Shown one piece after another: positions 6,849 through 13,713 of a stretch of 14,866 bases of DNA; the stretch's first letter is position 1, and each line of letters opens with the position of its first letter. The stretch comes from Gammaproteobacteria bacterium RIFCSPHIGHO2_12_FULL_45_12 (GTDB taxonomy: Bacteria; Pseudomonadota; Gammaproteobacteria; DSM-16500): assembly GCA_001801665.1 (NCBI GenBank), contig MGYH01000010.1, positions 14,396 to 29,261 of the forward strand, in the 5' to 3' direction. The translations under genes and the position numbers were made by a program. The notes below the pieces were generated by a model. It was not told the DNA's origin. It searched no databases and was given only the letters and a program-made list of their open reading frames with translations.

Positions 6849-7430
6849 TTATTTTTTCTTGGTTTCTTTAATCACCACCACTTCATCAGAATAGCGTACA
6901 CCTTTACCTTTATAAGGCTCGGGTGGACGTATTCTTCTAATTGACGCAGCTGCTTCGCCAACCAGCGCAGCATCCACTCCCTTAATTAAAATCTCGGTCG
7001 GGGTCGGTGTTTCAATGATAATACCCTCAGGAACGGTAAAGTCAGTGGGATGTGAAAAACCCAAACTTAAAGAAAGAACCTTCCCTTTTGATTGCGCTTT
7101 ATAGCCCACACCAATCAAATTCAACTTACGTTCAATACCCTTGGTGACCCCATCCATCACGTTGTTGATCTTTGCTCTAATGGTGCCAGCGATTGAACGA
7201 AACAATTTCCTAGATGTTCCCGTCAACATTAGTTTGTCAGCATTCACCGGTGCAACTGTAATCTCATTTCCCGTCATTTGCACATTCACATAAGGGTGCA
7301 AATCAAGATGTAAGATACCCTTTGGCCCTTTAATGGAGATAGTGTTTTCATGCAGCTTCACCTCTACACCTGAAGGAACAACAACAGGCTTTCTACCAAC
7401 ACGTGATGTCCTATTAGCTGAAATCGACAT
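6849..7430 (-). CDS. rplF: 50S ribosomal protein uL6
   Basis: uL6 lies near the sarcin-ricin loop and the elongation-factor site. I set the start at the ATG at 7430, which has an AGGAG site (7439-7443) 8 nt upstream. An in-frame ATG at 7457 would overlap rpsH and add nine residues with no family support. The 193-aa product (E. coli 177) has SRVGRKPVVVPSG, LIGVGYKAQ, LSLGFSHP and the C-terminal signature RRIRPPEPYKGKGVRYSDE. The extra length is about 8 residues at the N-terminus and about 8-10 before the SRKLFRSIAGTIRAKINN segment. Confidence 0.97.
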   Translation of the reverse strand: MSISANRTSRVGRKPVVVPSGVEVKLHENTISIKGPKGILHLDLHPYVNVQMTGNEITVAPVNADKLMLTGTSRKLFRSIAGTIRAKINNVMDGVTKGIERKLNLIGVGYKAQSKGKVLSLSLGFSHPTDFTVPEGIIIETPTPTEILIKGVDAALVGEAAASIRRIRPPEPYKGKGVRYSDEVVVIKETKKK

Positions 7431-7438
7431 ATTCAACG

Positions 7439-7443
7439 CTCCT
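7439..7443 (-). promoter_or_regulatory. Shine-Dalgarno that fixes the rplF start
   Basis: AGGAG on the minus strand lies 8 nt before the ATG at 7430 and overlaps the rpsH stop codon. It is why the shorter uL6 start is preferred over the in-frame upstream ATG. Confidence 0.85.
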
Positions 7444-7837
7444 ATTGGACAGTACACAATATCTCGCCGCCCACTTTCTGGGCCCGCGCGACTTTACAAG
7501 ACATGACACCCTTAGGAGTTGAAACAATCACAACACCAAGACCACCCTGAACAACTGGCAATTCATCATGCCCTCGGTAAACCCTTAAAGATGGCTTGCT
7601 CACACGTTTAATTTTTTCAATCACAGGAGCACCCTGATAATATTTCAAGGTGACGCTAATATTCTTCTTGTTCCCATCAGGCACAATGGTAAATTCCTCA
7701 ATAAAGCCCTCATCTCTAAGCACCCTGAGCATTTCACATTTCAAACCTGAAAATGGAACTTTGACCTGCTTGATCCCCATCATCTGGGCATTTCTAATAC
7801 AGGTCAACATGTCCGATACGGGATCTTGCATTGACAT
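7442..7837 (-). CDS. rpsH: 30S ribosomal protein uS8
   Basis: uS8 is a primary 16S rRNA binder of the central domain, and in E. coli it is also the spc-operon repressor. The 131-aa product (E. coli 130) starts MSMQDPVSDMLTCIRNAQ and has the KYYQGAPVIEKIKRVSKPSLRVY segment. It ends with the C-terminal RNA-binding motif VSTPKGVMSCKVARAQKVGGEIL. GAGG lies 9 nt before the ATG. I could not identify by eye an S8-binding mRNA site near rplE. Confidence 0.98.
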   Translation of the reverse strand: MSMQDPVSDMLTCIRNAQMMGIKQVKVPFSGLKCEMLRVLRDEGFIEEFTIVPDGNKKNISVTLKYYQGAPVIEKIKRVSKPSLRVYRGHDELPVVQGGLGVVIVSTPKGVMSCKVARAQKVGGEILCTVQ

Positions 7838-7864
7838 CTTAAAATACCTCTAAAATTCTGATCA

Positions 7865-8170
7865 TTACCAACTCGCCTTATGCATACCAGGCACCATACC
7901 TGCAACGGTTGCAATTCGCATGTGCAACCTGCACAAACCCGTTAACCTGTTATAGGCACGTGGTCTTCCGCACAGTTTACAACGATTGCGTCTTCTCGAA
8001 GGACTAGAGTTACGCGGCAAATCCTGCAATGCACTCATGGCATCCCAACGTTCCTTATCACCTAAACTAATATCGCTAACCATCTTTCTCAAAAGATCGC
8101 GCTTTTCCCTGAAACGTTCGACCGTTTTCTGCCGAACCAAATTTCTATTTCTGACTGATTTTTTTGCCAT
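7865..8170 (-). CDS. rpsN: 30S ribosomal protein uS14, long form with an intact zinc ribbon
   Basis: uS14 binds 16S rRNA in the 30S head. The start is the ATG at 8170 (MAKKSVRNRN), 4 nt after the rplE stop; extending upstream in frame only reads rplE sequence. The 101-aa product has the long-form length of E. coli uS14 and contains RWDAMSALQDLPRNSSPSRRRNRC and a C-terminal HKASW. Unlike E. coli uS14, it has Cys64-x2-Cys67-x12-Cys80-x2-His83, a full metal-binding pattern in a Cys3His version. The combination of long form with metal ligands is atypical for gammaproteobacteria. Confidence 0.97.
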   Translation of the reverse strand: MAKKSVRNRNLVRQKTVERFREKRDLLRKMVSDISLGDKERWDAMSALQDLPRNSSPSRRRNRCKLCGRPRAYNRLTGLCRLHMRIATVAGMVPGMHKASW

Positions 8171-8174
8171 GTGT

Positions 8175-8726
8175 TTAACTCGCCTCTTTCTCTTTAAAAG
8201 GGAACTTAAATGCTTGCAAGAGGGCAAAAGCCTCCTGATTTGTCTTTGCTGTCGTTGTAATGGTAATATCCATCCCCCGAATGGCATCGATTTTATCGTA
8301 TTCAATTTCAGGGAATACAATTTGCTCTCTCATTCCAAGGCTATAGTTACCACGTCCATCAAATGATCTTGCACTGATGCCGCGAAAGTCTCTTACTCGA
8401 GGCAAGGCAATGGTGATCAATCGATCTAAAAATTCATACATTTTGTCACTTCGCAAAGTCACCTTACAGCCAATTGGCCAGCCTTCACGAATTTTGAAAC
8501 CCGCAATGGACTTACGCGCCAAGGTTGTTACCACCTTTTGCCCAACAATCTTCTCCAAATCCGAAATCGCATTTTGAAGAACCTTTTTGTCGGCAGCCGC
8601 TTCACCCACACCCATGTTCACGGTGATTTTTTGAATACGCGGAACCTGCATCACCGAGGTATAGTTAAACTGCTTCTTTAAGGCTTGAACAATTTCTTTT
8701 TTGTATACTTCACGCAACCTTGCCAT
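8175..8726 (-). CDS. rplE: 50S ribosomal protein uL5
   Basis: uL5 binds 5S rRNA and contacts P-site tRNA and the small-subunit head. I chose the ATG at 8726 (MARLREVYKKE), which has an AAAGG site (8734-8738) 7 nt upstream. Upstream in-frame ATGs overlap rplX and add non-family sequence. The 183-aa product (E. coli 179) has FNYTSVMQVPRIQKITVNMGVGEA, ARKSIAGFKIREGWPIGCKVTLR, DFRGISARSFDGRGNYSLG and DITITTTAK. It is 10 bp after rplX and 4 bp before rpsN. Confidence 0.98.
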   Translation of the reverse strand: MARLREVYKKEIVQALKKQFNYTSVMQVPRIQKITVNMGVGEAAADKKVLQNAISDLEKIVGQKVVTTLARKSIAGFKIREGWPIGCKVTLRSDKMYEFLDRLITIALPRVRDFRGISARSFDGRGNYSLGMREQIVFPEIEYDKIDAIRGMDITITTTAKTNQEAFALLQAFKFPFKEKEAS

Positions 8727-8736
8727 AACAACACCT

Positions 8737-9063
8737 TTACGCTTTAACATCAATAAGTTGATCGCTGGCTTTAAAATAGCGCACACGCTGACCGTCTTTT
8801 AATACTCTAATACCAACACGGCTTCTCTTCTGTGCGTTTGAATCATACATCATCACATTTGAGCGCTGAATCGGCATGGATTTTTCTGTAATACCACCTT
8901 GTATCCCAGCATTGGGATTCGCTTTGATATGTTTCTTGACCAGATTAATCCCTTCCACCAAAAATTTGTCTCCGCCGTCAAGGACAGTCAGAATATTTCC
9001 GGTTTTACCTTTGTCTTTTCCGGCAATCACAATGACCGTATCGCCTTTTTTAATCTTTTTCAT
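8737..9063 (-). CDS. rplX: 50S ribosomal protein uL24
   Basis: uL24 is an early assembly initiator of the large subunit, near the tunnel exit. The 108-aa product (E. coli 104) begins MKKIKKGDTVIVIAGKDKGKTG, the KOW motif, and has EGINLVKKHIKANP and GGITEKSMPI in order. A GAGAG site precedes the ATG. It lies 21 bp after rplN and 10 bp before rplE, the standard spc order. Confidence 0.98.
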   Translation of the reverse strand: MKKIKKGDTVIVIAGKDKGKTGNILTVLDGGDKFLVEGINLVKKHIKANPNAGIQGGITEKSMPIQRSNVMMYDSNAQKRSRVGIRVLKDGQRVRYFKASDQLIDVKA

Positions 9064-9084
9064 AATCGCTCTCTTTACTTGCTT

Positions 9085-9453
9085 TTAAATAACCTCAGGA
9101 GCTAAGGAAATGATTTTCATGAAGTTGTCATTCCGTAATTCGCGGGTGATGGGGCCAAACACACGTGTTCCAATGGGCTGCATCTGGGCATTTAAAAGAA
9201 CCACTGCGTTTTCATCAAATCTAATTGAGGAACCATCAGCTCTTCTAATGCCTTTTTTGGTTCTGACGATAACAGCGTTCAGCACGTCACCCTTTTTCAC
9301 CTTGCCGCGCGGAATAGCTTCCTTAACAGAAACTTTGATAACATCACCAATACCGGCATACCGGCGTTTAGATCCACCTAATACCTTTATACACATGACA
9401 CGACGTGCACCACTGTTATCAGCCACATCGAGCACTGTCTGCATCTGAATCAT
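9085..9453 (-). CDS. rplN: 50S ribosomal protein uL14
   Basis: uL14 forms intersubunit bridges and is where the silencing factor RsfS binds in E. coli. The 122-aa product (E. coli 123) opens MIQMQTVLDVADNSGARRVMC and has the signature KEAIPRGKVKKGDV and the C-terminal FGPITRELR...FMKIISLAPEV. GGAG lies 7 nt before the ATG. It is the first gene of the spc block and is preceded by the longest intergenic gap in the window. Confidence 0.99.
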   Translation of the reverse strand: MIQMQTVLDVADNSGARRVMCIKVLGGSKRRYAGIGDVIKVSVKEAIPRGKVKKGDVLNAVIVRTKKGIRRADGSSIRFDENAVVLLNAQMQPIGTRVFGPITRELRNDNFMKIISLAPEVI

Positions 9454-9475
9454 GCTTTAACTCCAACTTCACTAT

Positions 9476-9497
9476 TCGCAAGCTTTTGAGCTCGCAA
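9476..9497 (-). other. Stem-loop in the rpsQ-rplN gap
   Basis: The minus strand can fold a stem of about 9 bp (9497-9489 with 9484-9476, including two G-U pairs) with a 4-nt loop, beginning 22 nt before the rplN ATG. No T-run follows, so it is not a terminator. It overlaps the predicted start region of the candidate spc promoter, so it would be complete only in transcripts read through from the S10 block. Confidence 0.45.
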
Positions 9498-9505
9498 TAT
9501 TATCA
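9497..9505 (-). promoter_or_regulatory. Candidate spc promoter (extended -10 element)
   Basis: The 146-bp rpsQ-rplN gap is where E. coli has its spc promoter. The minus strand has TGATAATAT at 9505-9497, readable as an extended -10 (TG-n-TAATAT) or as GATAAT. The upstream sequence has long A/T runs, as in an UP element, but no good -35 hexamer at 16-18 bp. The assignment rests mainly on position. Confidence 0.35.
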
Positions 9506-9599
9506 TGTTTAATCAAAAATAAAAGCTTAAAAAAACTTATTTTCGCCTTTTATGCCCTACATCCTATTGAAGGAAAGAAGGAATAATAACTATTTGAAA

Positions 9600-9881
9600 T
9601 TATTGTTGTTCTTCTTTCTTAACCACCTCGACCAGATTCCATCGTTTTGTCCTTGATAAGGGACGCACTTGTTGAATCCTCACCAAATCGCCAATCTGAC
9701 ACTCGTTACCTTCATCATGAGCATACATTTTGGTGAAACGGCGCAAATATTTTCCATATAAGGGGTGTTTTACCTTGCGTTCCGTTTGAACAACAATAGT
9801 TTTGTTCATTTTGTTACTAATGACTTTCCCCATGACTGTTCGTTGTGGCTTTGTATCTTCGACACCTTTCTGTTCGGTCAT
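9600..9881 (-). CDS. rpsQ: 30S ribosomal protein uS17
   Basis: uS17 is a primary 16S rRNA binder of the 5' domain with an OB fold. The 93-aa product (E. coli 84) has VMGKVISNKMNKTIVV, ERKVKHPLYGKYLRR, AHDEGNECQIGD and RPLSRTKRWNLV. The extra residues are at the two ends. Its ATG overlaps the rpmC stop by four bases (ATGA). It is the last gene of the S10 block; 146 bp separate it from rplN. Confidence 0.98.
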   Translation of the reverse strand: MTEQKGVEDTKPQRTVMGKVISNKMNKTIVVQTERKVKHPLYGKYLRRFTKMYAHDEGNECQIGDLVRIQQVRPLSRTKRWNLVEVVKKEEQQ

Positions 9882-10072
9882 ACGCTTAAACCTTTCTCAT
9901 TTAATATGGTTTTGATACGTGCAATGGTCAGTTTAACCTGCTTAAATAAATGCTGCTTAGGCGGTTGCCCCGAGCCACGCTGAATACGCAAATTAAACCG
10001 TTCCCTTAAGGAGGCGATCAACTCACCTTTAAGTTCTTCCACGCTTTTTGCTCTCAAGTCGGTTGCTTTCAT
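9878..10072 (-). CDS. rpmC: 50S ribosomal protein uL29
   Basis: uL29 sits at the tunnel exit next to uL23 and helps recruit signal recognition particle and trigger factor. The 64-aa product is mostly alpha-helical (E. coli 63 aa). It opens MKATDLRAKSVEELKGEL and has the FNLRIQRGSGQ turn and an IARIKTILNEK C-terminal helix. The start overlaps the rplP stop by one base (TAATG) and its stop overlaps rpsQ by four, so translation of all three is probably coupled. Confidence 0.97.
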   Translation of the reverse strand: MKATDLRAKSVEELKGELIASLRERFNLRIQRGSGQPPKQHLFKQVKLTIARIKTILNEKGLSV

Positions 10073-10485
10073 TACATTATCGTCCGCGTTACAAACACTG
10101 TTTTCACTGGTAATTTAGCTGCCGCTAAACCTAATGCTTCTTTTGCAAGGTCTTCTGCAACACCCTCAATTTCAAACATCATCTTGCCGGGCTGTACTAA
10201 TGCTACCCAATATTCAACATTACCCTTACCTGAACCTTGTCTCACTTCCAATGGTTTTTTAGTAATTGGCTTATCAGGAAAAATCCGGATCCAGATTCTG
10301 CCGCCACGCTTGATGTGGCGAGACATGGCGCGACGGGCGGCTTCAATCTGCCGAGCTGTAATTCTGCCGTGCTCAAGTGTCTTCAGTCCAAACTCACCAA
10401 AACTGACCTTGGCGCCACTTGTCGCCACACCACGGTTGCGGCCTTTAAACTGTTTTCTATATTTTGTTCGTTTTGGCTGCATCAT
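10072..10485 (-). CDS. rplP: 50S ribosomal protein uL16
   Basis: uL16 organises the A-site architecture of the large subunit. The 137-aa product (E. coli 136) starts MMQPKRTKYRKQFKGRNRG and has ITARQIEAARRAMSRHIKR and the loop KPLEVRQGSGKGNVEYW. Arg82 in that loop is the equivalent of E. coli Arg81, which YcfD hydroxylates; whether an enzyme of that kind exists here is unknown. I keep the first of two tandem ATGs because AGGAG is 9 nt before it and the alignment matches E. coli ML-start. Confidence 0.98.
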   Translation of the reverse strand: MMQPKRTKYRKQFKGRNRGVATSGAKVSFGEFGLKTLEHGRITARQIEAARRAMSRHIKRGGRIWIRIFPDKPITKKPLEVRQGSGKGNVEYWVALVQPGKMMFEIEGVAEDLAKEALGLAAAKLPVKTVFVTRTIM

Positions 10486-10488
10486 GGT

Positions 10489-11169
10489 TTATTTCTCCTG
10501 CTTAGCGGTTTTTTCCGCGATCTCACCTTGTGCACTTTTATCACCTAATACTTCACCTTTAAAAATCCAGACCTTAATACCAATCACACCATAGGTAGTA
10601 AAGGCTTCGCCCAAGGCATAGTCAATATCAGCGCGAAAAGTCTGAAGGGGTACCCGACCTTCACGATACCACTCTGTTCGGGCAATTTCTGACCCCCCTA
10701 AACGACCGCTAATACTAATTTTTATACCAAGCGCACCCGATCTCATGGCGGTTGTCACAGCCCTTTTCATGGCTCGTCTAAACATAATTCGGCGCTCTAA
10801 TTGCTGGGCAACAGATTCTGCAACCAATTTTGCATCTAATTCAGGCTTTCTAACTTCCTCAATGCTCACATGCACCGGAACATTGATAATTTTGCTGATA
10901 TCGTCACGCAAATTTTCAACTTCCTTACCACTTTTTCCAATGATGATACCGGGTCGAGCTGTGTAAATAGTAACCTTTGCATTTCGGGCAGGGCGATCAA
11001 TCTGAATTCGACTGATACCAGCCTGAGCCAAGCGTTTACCCAAGTATTCCCTTACCTTAAGATCGGCACACAAGGTATCTGAGAAATCCTTTGAGGATGA
11101 ATACCATCTTGATGCCCAGTCTTTCACAATACCCAAACGTATGCCGACTGGATTAACTTTTTGACCCAT
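10489..11169 (-). CDS. rpsC: 30S ribosomal protein uS3
   Basis: uS3 lines the mRNA entry tunnel and contributes to the ribosomal helicase. The 226-aa product (E. coli 233) opens MGQKVNPVGIRLGI and has a KH domain with GKSG at 78-81. Arg131, Arg132 and Lys135 (FRRAMKRAV) fall at the same numbers as the E. coli helicase residues. The C-terminal domain has SGRLGGSEIARTEWYREGRVPL and YGVIGIKVWIFKGE. GGAG lies 9 nt before the ATG. It is 6 bp after rplV and 3 bp before rplP. Confidence 0.99.
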   Translation of the reverse strand: MGQKVNPVGIRLGIVKDWASRWYSSSKDFSDTLCADLKVREYLGKRLAQAGISRIQIDRPARNAKVTIYTARPGIIIGKSGKEVENLRDDISKIINVPVHVSIEEVRKPELDAKLVAESVAQQLERRIMFRRAMKRAVTTAMRSGALGIKISISGRLGGSEIARTEWYREGRVPLQTFRADIDYALGEAFTTYGVIGIKVWIFKGEVLGDKSAQGEIAEKTAKQEK

Positions 11170-11175
11170 TACCGA

Positions 11176-11511
11176 TTACTCCCCATCCGATAAAATGACT
11201 GTAATATGACAAGTGGGTTTCAATAACCGGGTCCCACGTCCTTTCGCTCTGGCCTGCATACGTTTATATGTTGGACCTTGATCGGCATAAATTTGCGCCA
11301 CTTTTAACTCGTCTATGTCAGCCCCCTCATTGTGTTCAGCATTGGCAATGGCTGAATTAAGCACTTTTTTCAGGACGGCTGCCGCACGTTTTGAACTAAA
11401 TTTTAAAATATCAAGCGCGCGGTCAATGGGTAACCCGCGAATTTGATCACACACCAATCGACACTTTTGTGGCGACAATCTAACAAATTTTAATTTTGCT
11501 GCAACTTCCAT
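11176..11511 (-). CDS. rplV: 50S ribosomal protein uL22
   Basis: uL22 lines the exit tunnel with a long beta-hairpin, where macrolide-resistance mutations arise. I set the start at the ATG at 11511, which has AGAGG (11520-11524) at 8 nt. A TTG two codons upstream is possible but badly spaced. The 111-aa product (E. coli 110) has RLSPQKCRLVCDQIRG, LNSAIANAEHNEGADID and the hairpin region near residues 78-103 with RMQARAKGRGTRLLKPT. Standard neighbours: rpsS upstream, rpsC downstream. Confidence 0.98.
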   Translation of the reverse strand: MEVAAKLKFVRLSPQKCRLVCDQIRGLPIDRALDILKFSSKRAAAVLKKVLNSAIANAEHNEGADIDELKVAQIYADQGPTYKRMQARAKGRGTRLLKPTCHITVILSDGE

Positions 11512-11519
11512 TCTCAAAT

Positions 11520-11524
11520 CCTCT
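11520..11524 (-). promoter_or_regulatory. Shine-Dalgarno that fixes the rplV start
   Basis: AGAGG on the minus strand is 8 nt before the ATG at 11511 but only 2 nt before the in-frame TTG at 11517, which favours the ATG. Confidence 0.8.
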
Positions 11525-11534
11525 AATCGGATGC

Positions 11535-11825
11535 TTACTCTTTGGTCTCGCCGCCTTTAACTTTCTTATCACTAGAATGCCCACGAAAAGTACGTGTCAA
11601 TGCAAACTCACCTAGCTTATATCCCACCATGTTTTCTGTTATATAAACAGGAACATGCAAGCGGCCATTATGAATAGCGATGGTTAAGCCAACCATCTCT
11701 GGCACAATCATTGACCCTCTGGACCATGTTTTAATGGGTCGCTTATCATTTCCTGAAACCGCTTTCTCAACCTTTTTAATCAGGTGATTAGCTACAAATG
11801 GTCCTTTTTTAATTGAACGTGGCAC
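11535..11825 (-). CDS. rpsS: 30S ribosomal protein uS19
   Basis: uS19 lies in the 30S head beside uS13 and contacts tRNA and intersubunit bridges. The 96-aa product (E. coli 92) starts MPRSIKKGPFV from a GTG codon. GTG is used because AGAGG (11833-11837) lies 7 nt upstream and the protein aligns from this residue. It has KTWSRGSMIVPEMVGLTIAIHNGR and GEFALTRTFRGHSSDKK. It is the only complete gene here that I read as starting with a non-ATG codon. Confidence 0.98.
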   Translation of the reverse strand: MPRSIKKGPFVANHLIKKVEKAVSGNDKRPIKTWSRGSMIVPEMVGLTIAIHNGRLHVPVYITENMVGYKLGEFALTRTFRGHSSDKKVKGGETKE

Positions 11826-11862
11826 TTTGTCACCTCTTATTATCAGTTGAACCTACAATTAC

Positions 11863-12690
11863 TTACTTTGATTTCGAAACTTTTACAATAAATTTACTGG
11901 TTCGCTTGTTTCGACGTGTCTTATAGCCCTTGGTTGGAACACCCCAAGGTGAAACGGGATGCCTTCCGCCCTTGGTTCGCCCCTCGCCGCCACCATGTGG
12001 ATGGTCAATGGGATTCATCGCTGTCCCTCGAACAGTGGGTCTCACACCTCTATGACGTGTTGCCCCCGCCTTGCCCAACGTTATCAAATTATGCTCAGCG
12101 TTGCTAACCTCGCCAATGACAGCACGGCAGGCGACCAATATTTTTCGCATTTCGCCTGATCGCAGTCTTAAAGTGGCGTACTCTCCCTCACGGGCCACCA
12201 ACTGCACACTCGCACCCGCGCTTCTAGCAATCTTTGCGCCGCCACCTGGTTGCAGTTCGATGCAATGAATGGTTGTTCCCACTGGAATGTTGCTTAATGG
12301 CAAACAATTACCCACCTTGATGCCCACATCACGGCCAGAAGCCACTTCATCTCCCGCATTCAAATTGCGAGGAGCAATCATATATCGTCTTTCCCCATCC
12401 GCATACAACAATAGTGCGATATTCGCACTGCGATTTGGGTCATACTCCAAACGTTCTACTTTGGCGATGACCCCATCTTTATCCCGCTTAAAATCAATCA
12501 AGCGATATTTTTGTTTGTGACCACCGCCAATATGCCGACAGGTAATCCTGCCTTGATTGTTTCTACCGCCGGTTTTCGACTTTTTGACTAACAAGGGGGC
12601 ATAAGGCGCGCCTTTATGCAAATCCTTATTAACAACCTTGACAGTAAATCGCTGCCCAGGTGATGTAGGTGAAAGCGTCACAATTGCCAT
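11863..12690 (-). CDS. rplB: 50S ribosomal protein uL2
   Basis: uL2 is essential for subunit association and peptidyl-transferase integrity. The 275-aa product (E. coli 273) has the N-terminal RNA-binding domain with GGRNNQGRITCRHIGGGHK (41-59) and the C-terminal domain with RGVRPTVRGTAMNPIDHPHGGGEGR. His230 probably corresponds to E. coli His229. The C-terminus PTKGYKTRRNKRTSKFIV is typical. GAGG is 5 nt before the ATG. A 105-bp structured gap separates it from rplW, unusual inside the S10 block. Confidence 0.99.
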   Translation of the reverse strand: MAIVTLSPTSPGQRFTVKVVNKDLHKGAPYAPLLVKKSKTGGRNNQGRITCRHIGGGHKQKYRLIDFKRDKDGVIAKVERLEYDPNRSANIALLLYADGERRYMIAPRNLNAGDEVASGRDVGIKVGNCLPLSNIPVGTTIHCIELQPGGGAKIARSAGASVQLVAREGEYATLRLRSGEMRKILVACRAVIGEVSNAEHNLITLGKAGATRHRGVRPTVRGTAMNPIDHPHGGGEGRTKGGRHPVSPWGVPTKGYKTRRNKRTSKFIVKVSKSK

Positions 12691-12740
12691 AAAATCCTCA
12701 ACTCAACTTCAATTTATTGTCTTGATATCAATTCCAAATT

Positions 12741-12778
12741 CACGCCATGGCAGGTTTCCGGCGTGGGTAATCTCCCAC
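12741..12778 (-). other. Two mutually exclusive stem-loops in the rplW-rplB gap
   Basis: Within the 105-bp gap (12691-12795) the arm 12741-12746 (CACGCC) can pair with 12760-12765 (GGCGTG), a 6-bp stem with a 13-nt loop. Alternatively 12763-12767 (GTGGG) can pair with 12774-12778 (CCCAC), a 5-bp stem with a 6-nt loop. The two share 12763-12765, so only one can form at a time. Neither is followed by a T-run. No gene or convincing promoter is visible in the gap. Confidence 0.45.
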
Positions 12779-12795
12779 CACCGCATTCGCTGACC

Positions 12796-13092
12796 TTATT
12801 GCGCTCCCATCATATCCAGCTTTTGGTCGGCTTGAAGAGTGACATAGGCCTTTTTCCAACCCTTCGTTTTACCTTCGATACTTTTAAATGTTTTACGTTT
12901 TGAACGTACGTTAACGATACGAACATCTTTCACTTTTGCATTGAAAATAAACTCAATGGCATCTTTGACTTCAGGCTTCGTCGCGGTGGGTACGACGCGA
13001 AATATAAATTCATTATATTTTTCAGCGACAATCGTCGCCTTCTCCGAAACATGAGGCGTCAAAATGACTTGTAATAGTCTTTCCTGATTCAT
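12796..13092 (-). CDS. rplW: 50S ribosomal protein uL23
   Basis: uL23 is the docking site for trigger factor and signal recognition particle at the tunnel exit. The 98-aa product (E. coli 100) has ILTPHVSEKATIVAEKYNEFIFRV at its start, then KPEVKDAIEFIFNAKVKDVRIVNV, and a loop with KTKGWKKAYVTL. Its ATG overlaps the rplD stop by four bases (ATGA), which suggests coupled translation. rplB follows after 105 bp. Confidence 0.98.
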   Translation of the reverse strand: MNQERLLQVILTPHVSEKATIVAEKYNEFIFRVVPTATKPEVKDAIEFIFNAKVKDVRIVNVRSKRKTFKSIEGKTKGWKKAYVTLQADQKLDMMGAQ

Positions 13093-13703
13093 TGCAGCAA
13101 CCCCTCTATTTCTTTCATTGCAGCTTGCGTCACAATTATTTTTTCGGCTCTGACCAATGACACGGGATCAGTAGCAGAGCTTATCGTATCCCTGACGTCA
13201 ACATTAAACAAATTACGTGAAGCCAAATACAAGCTCTCGTCAATTGAATCAGAGACAATCAAAACCTGCCCTTCTACTTTCATCTCTTGTAATTTCTTCA
13301 CTAATTCCTTTGTTTTGCCAGAGGCTATTTGAAAGGTATCAACCAACATCAAGCGTTCCTGACGTATCAACTCAGAAAAAATGGATCGAATCGCGCCCTT
13401 ATACATCTTCTTATTCACTTTTTGCTTAAAGGAACGTGGTTTGGCTGCAAATGTCACGCCACCCGTACGCCAAATGGGGCTGCGAATCGTACCTGCGCGA
13501 GCGCGGCCTGTTCCCTTCTGCTTAAACGGTTTCGCACCGCCACCACTCACTTCAGCTCGTGTTTTTTGTGATTTGGTGCCAGCACGCGCACCAGCCATAT
13601 AGGCCGTCACGATTTGATGAATCAATGATTCATTAAATTCACAGGCAAACACATCATCCGCCACTTCCAATTTTTTCTTTGAATCTGATAACTTTAATTC
13701 CAT
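13089..13703 (-). CDS. rplD: 50S ribosomal protein uL4
   Basis: uL4 sends a long loop into the exit-tunnel constriction and in E. coli is the autorepressor of the S10 operon. The 204-aa product (E. coli 201) has the tunnel loop around residues 42-90 with GGGAKPFKQKGTGRARAGTI, then SPIWRTGGVTF and RSFKQKVNKKM. The ATG follows AGGAG at 6 nt, and that site overlaps the rplC TGA stop. There is no S10 leader before rpsJ, so any L4 control would have to act elsewhere. Confidence 0.98.
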   Translation of the reverse strand: MELKLSDSKKKLEVADDVFACEFNESLIHQIVTAYMAGARAGTKSQKTRAEVSGGGAKPFKQKGTGRARAGTIRSPIWRTGGVTFAAKPRSFKQKVNKKMYKGAIRSIFSELIRQERLMLVDTFQIASGKTKELVKKLQEMKVEGQVLIVSDSIDESLYLASRNLFNVDVRDTISSATDPVSLVRAEKIIVTQAAMKEIEGLLQ

Positions 13704-13713
13704 GGTCGTCTCC

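Noticed and set aside
8171..8320. A longer uS14 start at 8320 giving 151 residues
   Set aside because: The added 50 residues overlap rplE in another frame and match no uS14; the ATG at 8170 gives the exact family N-terminus.
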